A stretch of 8,238 bases of DNA from Bacteroidota bacterium. GTDB taxonomy: Bacteria > Bacteroidota > Bacteroidia > Bacteroidales > Prolixibacteraceae. The DNA lies in contig JAUZOB010000145.1 in the NCBI GenBank assembly GCA_030706665.1, forward strand, positions 1-8,238, read 5' to 3'. The notes under the pieces were generated by a model, which was given only the letters and a program-made list of their open reading frames with translations, did no database searches and was not told where the DNA came from. Of this stretch, positions 1-6,420 are shown one piece after another. The position numbers and the translations under genes are program-made. Every line of letters begins with the position of its first letter. The first letter of the stretch is position 1.

Positions 1-5
1 AATCA

Positions 6-44
6 CATCCGGGAATCGCAGCACAAGCTGTCAATCCCCGGATG
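6..44. repeat. Hairpin-forming inverted repeat over the GH20 stop codon
   Basis: Perfect 8-bp arms (CATCCGGG at 6-13 and CCCGGATG at 37-44) enclose a second short stem (CAGC 19-22, GCTG 27-30) with a 4-base loop. The whole structure straddles the TGA stop of the GH20 gene at 31-33. It could be a transcript-end or mRNA-stabilising hairpin, but only five bases lie beyond the outer arm in the gene's direction, so a T-tract cannot be judged. Confidence 0.45.
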
Positions 45-2463
45 AGTCTAGAATGATTGAATTAATCTTACTTGTTTTCAGGAATATGAGTCCCGATTCA
101 CCATAAACATTGCGGTTTGAATATTCAACCAGAAGTTCATCAACAAAGATCCAGGTGTTACCGCCGGCAGTAACACTTCCTTCAGGACCTACCCCCCTGT
201 TTTTGGCTATAACTTTCACAAATCGTGTTCTAACAGGTGAAAATTTCAGGGTAAAATCTTTGATGCAAACATCAGACATTTGAGGAGACACATCATTCTT
301 CACACTCCCCAGCAATTTAAAATCCTTTCCGTCATTCGAAATATAATATTCGACAGACAAAGGCATATAAATCCAGGAACCAATACGTTGAAAGGCTCCC
401 AGTGAGAGTTTACTGATCGATGTTTCTTTCTCCAAGTCAACAGTCGCGTTCATATCGACTGATTCCCAGGCCTGCCATTGTCCGTCATAAAAGTTTTTAC
501 TGCCACGGACACCATCAACAAGGCCAAATTCTCCTCCGCTCATATACTGGGAGCTATAAGGTGTTTGATATTTGACCGGTTTTGCAAATGCCTTATGGAA
601 TACATAGTTTCCGCTTACTATATTGCCACGGATTTTCCCATTCTTCATCAAGGCAGCCTTAATCGTACCCGTTCCCTTTATTTCGACAGGTTGGGTATAA
701 GCTTTTGATGAAGGGCCCGGTTTTTTGCCATCCAGGGTATAGAAGATGGAAGCATCGCCAGTTTCACTTTTCATTGAAACGTTCAACTTTTTAGTAGCCG
801 GATCAAATTTTGCTTGCAGACTTATATTAAATGCACTTTTAGAATAATTCAACCCAAGAGCCTGATAGCGCGGGTATACATTTTCCATCCGGTTCGCAAA
901 GCTTTTCCAGTCTTTTCTTCCTTCAGGAGTCCATAATGCTTCAGCCATTGCAGCCAGACGGGGCAGAGTCATGTATTCCAAGTGACTGTTTACCGGAACG
1001 TATTCGGTCCAAAGGTTTGCTTGTCCACCCAGAATATGTTTTGCCTGTTCTGCGTTCAGTTCTTTAGGAACAGGATTGAAATCATATACTTTGCGAAGGG
1101 GTAGATAACCTCCGATCGCAAGAGGTTCCTGATCCTGCGTTCCCTGATAATAGTCAAAATAGCAATAAGAAGTGGGAGTCATGACCACGTCATGTCCCTG
1201 ACGAACAGCATCAACTCCGCCTTCATAACCTCTCCATGACATAACGGTCGCATTGGGGGCCAAACCACCCTGGAGAATTTCATCCCATCCGATCAGTGTT
1301 CTACCTTTCGAATTAATGAATGATTCCATCCGGCGAATAAAATAACTCTGCAGTTCTTCAACATTCTTCAACCCTTCCTTTTTTACACGTTCATTGCATT
1401 TAGGACAGGCCTCCCAGTTTGTCTTGGTTGCTTCGTCACCTCCGATGTGAATATATTTAGAAGGGAAAAGATCCATTACCTCTGTCAGTACATCTTCAAG
1501 AAAAGAGAAAACCTTGTCATTTCCGGCACAGTAAATATCAGTCACCGGCCATACACCTCCCGGATAAACGGTAAACGGCCCACCGGTACAGGAAAGTTCA
1601 GGGTATGCAGCCAAAGCTGCTGTCACATGAGCAGGCATTTCAATTTCGGGAAGAATGGTAATAAAACGACTCTGGGCATAAGCAACAAGTTCGCGGATAT
1701 CATCCTGCGAATAGAATCCTCCATAAGTAGCCTTCTCTCCAGGTTGCTGTTTCGGGCGGGCATTCCAGTTCAGGTCCTCATGATTTACCCTCCAGGCCCC
1801 GACCTCAGTCAGCTTTGGATATTTCTTAATCTCAACTCTCCATCCCTGATCATCTACAAGATGCAAATGAAAAACATTCATTTTGTGCAAAGCCATTACA
1901 TCAATCAGCTTCTTAAGTTCTTCTTTGGAAAAGAAGTGACGGGTGACATCCAACATATATCCTCTCCAGGGGAAACGCGGATTATCTGCAACAACCACGC
2001 CCGGAACTTTCCAATGAAGCTGGGCAACAGCTTTCTTCTGTTCGAACTGAACAGGAAGCAACTCTCTGATTGTTTGCAATGCATAAAAGAAGCCGGCAGG
2101 CTTCGAAGCTTTGATCAGAATCCCCGATGGCTTTACTTCAAGCGAATAAGCTTCGGCGGCCAATGATCCGTCTGTTTTAAAAACAACAGAATTCACTGCC
2201 TCTTTTCCACCGACAGTCACAGTAAGATTCCATCCGGTTGCCTTGTCAAATGCTTTTGCAAATTGAGATGCAACCGCTTTTTGTTCCTCATTTTCAACAA
2301 TCAGCTTCGTCTTATTCGTAAATTCAAAGTCACCTTTCGCTGAGACCACTGATTCCGGACGGGGAACAATCCCCAGGTTATCAACCTGAGCTGAACTTGT
2401 AAATGCGTTACCTGCAAGGAGTAACACACCTAAAATCAAAATGCGATACCTTCTTCTTATCAT
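31..2463 (-). CDS. Secreted beta-N-acetylhexosaminidase, GH20, with C-terminal F5/8 type C (discoidin-like) domain
   Basis: This 810-residue enzyme should remove terminal beta-linked GlcNAc or GalNAc from glycans by substrate-assisted catalysis. Residues 1-25 form an Arg-rich, hydrophobic signal peptide ending SSA|Q, with no lipobox cysteine, so it is predicted to be periplasmic or secreted. Residues about 28-155 are the GH20b N-terminal domain (GIVPRPESV). The catalytic barrel runs about 160-515: RGYMLDVTRHFF near 167, HLVDDQGW near 201, the HIGGDE motif at 339-344 with the catalytic Asp343-Glu344 pair, CPKC at 353-356, and GGQANLWTEYV at 479-489. A chitobiase-C-like segment (FYTLDGKKP) lies near 574-583. 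An F5/8C-like domain (about 640-780) contains LVDGVRG and WIFVDELLVEY and may bind carbohydrate. About 28 further residues (783-810) look unconserved. The gene stands alone, divergent from the glycosylase gene. The family is certain; the natural substrate (mucin, N-glycan or chito-oligosaccharide) is not. Confidence 0.96.
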   Translation of the reverse strand: MIRRRYRILILGVLLLAGNAFTSSAQVDNLGIVPRPESVVSAKGDFEFTNKTKLIVENEEQKAVASQFAKAFDKATGWNLTVTVGGKEAVNSVVFKTDGSLAAEAYSLEVKPSGILIKASKPAGFFYALQTIRELLPVQFEQKKAVAQLHWKVPGVVVADNPRFPWRGYMLDVTRHFFSKEELKKLIDVMALHKMNVFHLHLVDDQGWRVEIKKYPKLTEVGAWRVNHEDLNWNARPKQQPGEKATYGGFYSQDDIRELVAYAQSRFITILPEIEMPAHVTAALAAYPELSCTGGPFTVYPGGVWPVTDIYCAGNDKVFSFLEDVLTEVMDLFPSKYIHIGGDEATKTNWEACPKCNERVKKEGLKNVEELQSYFIRRMESFINSKGRTLIGWDEILQGGLAPNATVMSWRGYEGGVDAVRQGHDVVMTPTSYCYFDYYQGTQDQEPLAIGGYLPLRKVYDFNPVPKELNAEQAKHILGGQANLWTEYVPVNSHLEYMTLPRLAAMAEALWTPEGRKDWKSFANRMENVYPRYQALGLNYSKSAFNISLQAKFDPATKKLNVSMKSETGDASIFYTLDGKKPGPSSKAYTQPVEIKGTGTIKAALMKNGKIRGNIVSGNYVFHKAFAKPVKYQTPYSSQYMSGGEFGLVDGVRGSKNFYDGQWQAWESVDMNATVDLEKETSISKLSLGAFQRIGSWIYMPLSVEYYISNDGKDFKLLGSVKNDVSPQMSDVCIKDFTLKFSPVRTRFVKVIAKNRGVGPEGSVTAGGNTWIFVDELLVEYSNRNVYGESGLIFLKTSKINSIILDSSGD

Positions 2464-2545
2464 GGTTAAATATTGAAATGTTTAGTGGTAACTAAAATAG
2501 ACAAAAAAGAGGAGACAGAGATCGGGAGTAAACAGAGAGAATCAT

Positions 2546-2553
2546 TATTTTTG
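2546..2553 (+). promoter_or_regulatory. Bacteroidota -7 box (TATTTTTG) for the glycosylase gene
   Basis: TATTTTTG is an exact match to the Bacteroidota -7 consensus TAnnTTTG. It ends four bases before the ATG at 2558. If used, transcription would begin at or within a few bases of the start codon, giving a leaderless or nearly leaderless mRNA. No clear TTTG -33 element is visible about 20 bases upstream, so only the -7 half is well supported. Confidence 0.45.
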
Positions 2554-2557
2554 CCGC

Positions 2558-3310
2558 ATGGAAAAGAAACCACTCCTGATTTCAGGTCTGCACAATGAAG
2601 TGCATCCGTCCTGGAACCGTTTTTTAACAAGCGAAAGAATGGACCTGCTCGCCTCTTTTGAAGGGGCACCGGGTATTGAGAACTACACTCCGGGGATCGA
2701 AAGAATCCTCCATTTTCTCACCCTCCCCCTGAATAAAGCGCAAGTCATAATTCTGGGACAGGATCCTTATCCTCAACTTGGCGTTGCAACCGGACGTGCC
2801 TTTGAAGTCGGCACCCTCTACGATTGGAATCAAAAATTCAGTAATATCTCATTGAAAAATATAATACGGCTTTTATATAAGACCTATACCGGAGAAACAA
2901 GAAAATACAAAGAGGTGATGGCAGAGGTTCCCCTCTTCTTCAATATCCTGCCGCCCAATTTACTTTTCAAACACTGGGAAGCACAAGGGGTTTTGTTGCT
3001 GAATACTTCATTTACCTGCGAACCCGGAGCACCCGGCAGCCATAAATCATTCTGGGCACCGTTTACACAACAGTTACTGGAATACATCAACGAAGAGCGA
3101 CCTGAATTGTATTGGTTTCTTTGGGGGAATCACGCCGAAGAAGTGACGCGCGACATAAAACTCCGCAATGCGTTCCGTACCTTTCACCCGATGATGTGTT
3201 ATAACCGGGAGGACCGCGAACTTGACTTCCTTTACGGAAAAATTAATCCCTTTAACGAATTAAAAGGATTAATTGACTGGACCGGTTACACTTCGGTCTC
3301 AACTTATTAA
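2558..3310 (+). CDS. Divergent family-1 uracil-DNA glycosylase-like protein
   Basis: This 250-residue protein has the full length and motif order of UNG-type uracil-DNA glycosylases, which excise uracil from DNA to start base-excision repair. It shows the N-terminal HPSW (16-19), VIILGQDPY (63-71) with the water-activating Asp69, LLLNTSF (147-152) whose Asn149 matches the uracil-reading Asn, LWGNHAEE (188-195, UNG LWGSxAQ), and a histidine at 210 where UNG has HPSPLS. Two signatures deviate: GQDPYH is GQDPYP, and HPSPLS is HPMMCYN, which removes the loop carrying the DNA-intercalating leucine. The ending INPFN...LIDW parallels the UNG C-terminus. It probably remains a nucleic-acid base glycosylase, but activity and substrate are uncertain. 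The gene is monocistronic, divergent from GH20 and convergent with the kinase-like gene. It may be a paralogue of a canonical ung elsewhere. I give no symbol because of the motif changes. Confidence 0.85.
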   Translation: MEKKPLLISGLHNEVHPSWNRFLTSERMDLLASFEGAPGIENYTPGIERILHFLTLPLNKAQVIILGQDPYPQLGVATGRAFEVGTLYDWNQKFSNISLKNIIRLLYKTYTGETRKYKEVMAEVPLFFNILPPNLLFKHWEAQGVLLLNTSFTCEPGAPGSHKSFWAPFTQQLLEYINEERPELYWFLWGNHAEEVTRDIKLRNAFRTFHPMMCYNREDRELDFLYGKINPFNELKGLIDWTGYTSVSTY

Positions 3311-3320
3311 ATCGTAACTA

Positions 3321-4049
3321 CTACAGGGTCGTATGTTTCAGATCTGCCGGATTGAGCATTCTTTTGGACTGCATCAAATGAATGATCATACTGACAATCT
3401 TTCGTGGTCCGATGCGTGCGCAATTAATGATTATATCATAATCTTCATTCCCGACATTCGTCTTCCCTTTAATCAGTTTTCGAAAACTTGCCCGTTCTTT
3501 ATCGATCTGTTCAACCACCTTCAGAGCATTTACATGAGTCATGTTTTTACGTTTCATAACCCGTTGCACTCGCCATTCCAACGGAGCATAAAGCTTGATA
3601 TGGAGTGATTTTTCAATATCCGAAGCAATAAAACTGCCGCCACGCCCGAGTATAATACAATTTCCCCGACTGGCGAAAGCGTGAACGACCTCTACTACCG
3701 AATTACGGATTACATTTTCATTTTTAAATTGCTTTTCCGAAAAAGCAGCCAGTATTTCATCCAAAGCATAACGTTGCTCTGCATCTATTACCTGGCGGAC
3801 TCTGTCAGGATGCAGATTCAGTTCCTGTGCCGACTGAGCAAGAATCTCTTTACTGATAACAGTCCACTTACCCTGAATTAACATGGAATCAAGAGTCTCT
3901 TTCAGCAATGCGGCTATTTTCTTCCCCGGACAGCCGGCTTCTCTTGAAATTGTTACCACCGGTCCTTCACCTACAGAAATATCAGAACTCTTATCTGTTG
4001 AGACATTCATTCGCCGATTCATGTACTCAAGGAGGTTAATCTTTCTCAT
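3321..4049 (-). CDS. Cytidylate kinase-like family protein
   Basis: This 242-residue protein belongs to the cytidylate kinase-like P-loop family (Cytidylate_kin2 type). An N-terminal extension of about 30 residues precedes the strand and loop VVTISREAGCPGKKIAALL (31-49), the family's counterpart of the Walker A region, where S/T-R-x-x-G-x-x-G is typical. Further hallmarks are ISKEIL (65-70), RGNCIILGRGGSFIA (128-142), and a lid-like basic stretch WRVQRVMKRKNM (159-170) followed by a KERASFRK segment (184-191). YDIIIN at 204-209 is the usual late strand. The family is annotated by similarity to CMP kinases, which phosphorylate CMP or dCMP, but for most members the substrate is not shown. The protein is distinct from canonical Cmk, which has GPSGAGK. 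No signal peptide is visible, so it should be cytosolic. It starts divergently from the Xaa-Pro aminopeptidase gene and ends 10 bp from the convergent glycosylase gene. Confidence 0.85.
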   Translation of the reverse strand: MRKINLLEYMNRRMNVSTDKSSDISVGEGPVVTISREAGCPGKKIAALLKETLDSMLIQGKWTVISKEILAQSAQELNLHPDRVRQVIDAEQRYALDEILAAFSEKQFKNENVIRNSVVEVVHAFASRGNCIILGRGGSFIASDIEKSLHIKLYAPLEWRVQRVMKRKNMTHVNALKVVEQIDKERASFRKLIKGKTNVGNEDYDIIINCARIGPRKIVSMIIHLMQSKRMLNPADLKHTTL

Positions 4050-4238
4050 GGCGCACTTTTTTATATGTTACGATGCTTCTGTTTGAAAGTTTATCTCTTT
4101 CCTTTATAAAGATAAAAAGAGAATTGAAAAAATTGTTATCAGAATAATACTTTTCGAACAAATCATAACGATTCGTTCCTCAATATAAAACATGAATAAA
4201 ATCAGATAATTCAATAAATCATCCGGAAGATTATTTAT

Positions 4239-4246
4239 TATCTTTC
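4239..4246 (+). promoter_or_regulatory. Candidate -7 box for the aminopeptidase/AMMECR1 unit
   Basis: TATCTTTC matches seven of eight positions of TAnnTTTG and lies 34 bases before the ATG at 4281, a plausible 5' leader length. No TTTG is seen at the -33 position. The box falls inside the loop of a weak AT-rich inverted repeat (GATTATT 4229-4235, AATAATC 4254-4260). The rest of the 231-bp divergent spacer (4050-4280) is AT-rich. It also holds TATCTTTA on the - strand (4107-4114), a possible -7 box for the kinase-like gene. Confidence 0.25.
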
Positions 4247-4280
4247 GGTGTAGAATAATCAATAGAAACTCAATATAGCT

Positions 4281-5669
4281 ATGTTCGAAAAAGAGATTTA
4301 CATCAATCGTCGCAACAAACTGCGAAATATTATGAACACAGGTGTTGTCTTGCTTCCCGGGAATGTTGATTCGCCGATGAATTATCTTGACAACACATTC
4401 AAGTTCAGACAGGATAGTTCTTTCTTATATTTCTTCGGCCTCGACTTCCAGGGCCTCGCCGGCATCATCGATCTTGACAACGGACAGGATTACATATTTG
4501 GAAATGATGTTGAAATTGAAGATATCGTTTGGATGGGACCTCAGATTCCGTTATCTGCAAATGCAGAAAAAGCAGGAGTTAAAAACACAGCCCCGTTTGC
4601 CGCGCTATCCGATTATCTGAATAAAGCAATCAGTCAGGGACGTAAAATCCATTTTCTTCCTCCTTACCGGGGTGAAAATAAAATTCTGCTTCAGCAATTA
4701 TTGGGAATTACTACCGATAAACTCAAAGACTACGCTTCTATCGAACTGATCAAAGCAGTCGTTGAATTAAGATCGACCAAAGAAGCCTGCGAAATTGCAG
4801 AAATTGAAAAAGCCTGTGCTATTGGCTACGACATGCATGTATTGGCCATGAAAATGGCACACCCCGGTGTGTGGGAACAGGAAATTGCCGGTAAAATGGA
4901 AAGCATTGCTTTAGCAGGCGGTGGCATGATCTCCTTCCCGACTATTCTTTCTCAAAACGGACAGACCCTTCACAATCACAGCCACTCGCTTACCTTGGAG
5001 GAAGGTCGCCTCATGGTTGTTGATGCAGGCGCAGAATCAGCATTACACTATGCCTCCGATTTCACAAGGACAATCCCGGTTGGCGGTCGCTTTACCCAAA
5101 AGCAACGTGAAATCTATGATATTGTCCTTGCGGCAAACAACAAAACTGCCGAACTATCCAAACCGGGTGTTACCTACCAAAGTGTCCACCTTGCAATTTC
5201 CGAACTGATAGCCGAAAGATTTAAAGAACTCGGACTCATGAAAGGTGACATCAAAGAAGCGGTACACCAAGGCGCCCATGCATTATTTTTCCCTCATGGA
5301 TTAGGTCATATGATGGGACTTGATGTTCACGATATGGAAGACATCGGACAAGTCTATGTTGGCTATGATGACGAGGTCCGTCCTATTGATCAGTTCGGAA
5401 CAGCCTATCTCCGTATGGGGCGTCGACTGCAACCGGACTTTGTAATCACAAACGAACCAGGAATATATTTCATCCCAGCGTTGATTGATAAATGGCAGGC
5501 AGAAAAAATGCATACCAACTTTATCAATTACGACAAGGTCAATGAATATCGCTCTTTTGGAGGGATGCGCGTTGAAGATGACTTGCTGATTACTGAAACC
5601 GGCTGTCGAATTCTCGGCACACGTGTTCCTGTTACGCCCGAAGAGATTGAAGAAACGGTAAATAGCTAA
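4281..5669 (+). CDS. pepP: Xaa-Pro aminopeptidase (M24B, PepP-like)
   Basis: This 462-residue cytosolic metallopeptidase removes an N-terminal residue preceding proline, helping to degrade proline-containing peptides. Residues 1-130 form the AMP_N domain (MNYLDNTFKFRQDSSFLYFFGL near 33-54). The pita-bread catalytic domain begins near 155 with VELRSTKE. All five dinuclear-metal ligands are present: Asp248 (VVDAG), Asp260 (SDFTRT), His343 (HGLGHMMGLDVHD), Glu392 (TNEPGIY) and Glu432 (MRVEDD). HNHSH at 231-235 is also typical. Length and architecture match complete M24B enzymes with an N-terminal AMP_N domain. It is the first gene of a tight pair; the AMMECR1 homologue begins three bases after its stop, implying co-transcription and perhaps translational coupling. 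There is no signal peptide. The assignment is firm; the symbol follows the E. coli family name. Confidence 0.95.
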   Translation: MFEKEIYINRRNKLRNIMNTGVVLLPGNVDSPMNYLDNTFKFRQDSSFLYFFGLDFQGLAGIIDLDNGQDYIFGNDVEIEDIVWMGPQIPLSANAEKAGVKNTAPFAALSDYLNKAISQGRKIHFLPPYRGENKILLQQLLGITTDKLKDYASIELIKAVVELRSTKEACEIAEIEKACAIGYDMHVLAMKMAHPGVWEQEIAGKMESIALAGGGMISFPTILSQNGQTLHNHSHSLTLEEGRLMVVDAGAESALHYASDFTRTIPVGGRFTQKQREIYDIVLAANNKTAELSKPGVTYQSVHLAISELIAERFKELGLMKGDIKEAVHQGAHALFFPHGLGHMMGLDVHDMEDIGQVYVGYDDEVRPIDQFGTAYLRMGRRLQPDFVITNEPGIYFIPALIDKWQAEKMHTNFINYDKVNEYRSFGGMRVEDDLLITETGCRILGTRVPVTPEEIEETVNS

Positions 5670-5672
5670 ACG

Positions 5673-6233
5673 GTGAAAACCTTTCAACTTACCAATTCCG
5701 AGAAAGAATTCTTATTGAGGTATGCCCGTCATACCCTTGAGAATTCTTTCTCATCTAACAAAGAACAACTGCCGGTTCCGGAAGAATTTAAAGCATTGCA
5801 AGTCAACTGCGGAGCCTTTGTTTCTCTTTATATCAATGAAAAATTAAGAGGCTGCATCGGCACATTCACCGAAAGCGCCCCTCTTTACCGACAAGTAGCT
5901 GAGATGACACTTGCAGCTGCATTCCGCGATCATCGGTTTACCTCCGTTGATGCAGAAGAAATACCCGACATCAAAATTGAAATTTCGGTTCTTACTCCGC
6001 TCAAAAAGATCAGTTCTATCGATGAAATCATCCTGGGAAAACATGGCATTTACCTTATGAAAGGCAATCGGGGCGGAACCTTCCTTCCGCAGGTTGCAAC
6101 AAAGACAGGATGGACCGTTGAAGAATTTTTAGGATACTGTGCCCGGGAAAAAGCAGGCCTGGGATGGGACGGATGGAAAGATGCCGACATTTACACTTAC
6201 GAAGCAATCGTCTTCGGAGAAAAAAGCCACTAA
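5673..6233 (+). CDS. amrA: AMMECR1 domain protein (AmmeMemoRadiSam system protein A)
   Basis: This 186-residue protein consists almost wholly of an AMMECR1 domain. The invariant LRGCIGT signature is at 58-64, preceded by CGAFVSLYINEK and followed by AAFRDHRFTSV (82-92), the strand IKIEISVLTPL (100-110), HGIYLMKGNRGGTFLPQVA (124-142) and a W-rich end (GLGWDGWKDADIY). The start is GTG at 5673: the first in-frame ATG would delete about 77 residues, including the signature motif. It lies three bases downstream of the aminopeptidase stop. In many prokaryotes this protein is encoded beside Memo-like and radical SAM proteins (AmmeMemoRadiSam); neither partner is within this window. The biochemical role is not established, although AMMECR1 has been suggested to act in RNA or nucleotide biology. 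The family is certain, the function unknown. Confidence 0.93.
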   Translation: MKTFQLTNSEKEFLLRYARHTLENSFSSNKEQLPVPEEFKALQVNCGAFVSLYINEKLRGCIGTFTESAPLYRQVAEMTLAAAFRDHRFTSVDAEEIPDIKIEISVLTPLKKISSIDEIILGKHGIYLMKGNRGGTFLPQVATKTGWTVEEFLGYCAREKAGLGWDGWKDADIYTYEAIVFGEKSH

Positions 6234-6257
6234 CCTTTCTAAACCTTTAATATCGCA

Positions 6258-6362
6258 ATGAATATTTATATATTACTGATACTAACCCTAATCGGTCTGA
6301 TAACCGGGGCATTCGGAGGAATGTTGGGTATTGGCGGTGCAATGATGTTCTTTTCAAAGTAA
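6258..6362 (+). pseudogene. Truncated 5' end of a TauE/SafE (TSUP) family transporter gene
   Basis: An ATG 24 bases after the AMMECR1 stop opens a 34-codon frame that encodes a single hydrophobic helix (NIYILLILTLIGLITG) followed by AFGGMLGIGGA. Helix 1 of TSUP-family permeases (TauE/SafE, anion or sulfur-compound exporters) characteristically ends in GxxxGLxGIGGG and then runs into a proline-bearing second segment. Here the frame instead ends with MMFFSK and a TAA, and within eight bases the terminator hairpin begins. A complete protein would be about 250 residues, so more than 85% is missing. No continuation is found in the other two forward frames before the terminator. It is most simply a remnant left by a deletion. 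A functional 34-residue membrane miniprotein, co-transcribed with the upstream pair, cannot be excluded. Confidence 0.7.
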
Positions 6363-6369
6363 TTAAATT

Positions 6370-6415
6370 TAAAAGGGCAGTTGCTTTATTCTACGGTTAA
6401 GCAACTGCCCTTTTA
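6370..6415. terminator. Bidirectional intrinsic terminator
   Basis: A perfect 17-bp inverted repeat (arms 6370-6386 and 6399-6415, core GGGCAGTTGCTT) flanks a 12-base loop. The arms begin and end in A and T runs, so transcripts from either side end in a GC-containing stem followed by U residues. It sits between the convergent aminopeptidase/AMMECR1/stub unit (+) and pepD (-), whose stop is at 6421-6423. Confidence 0.85.
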
Positions 6416-6420
6416 TTTCT

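Noticed and set aside
1447..2166. Long open frame on the + strand opposite the GH20 gene
   Set aside because: It is antisense to conserved GH20 catalytic sequence, shows no recognisable domain, and has a composition typical of a reverse-strand shadow.
2466..2669. Small - strand frame spanning the divergent spacer and glycosylase start
   Set aside because: It overlaps the promoter spacer and the real + strand gene, and has no similarity or plausible start signals.
4102..4111. Palindrome CTTTATAAAG in the divergent spacer, considered as an operator
   Set aside because: It is a 10-base AT-rich palindrome expected by chance in such sequence, with no second copy found nearby.
5301..5687. Open frame on the - strand over the end of the aminopeptidase gene
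   Set aside because: It is a shadow of the M24B catalytic domain, with no recognisable motif.
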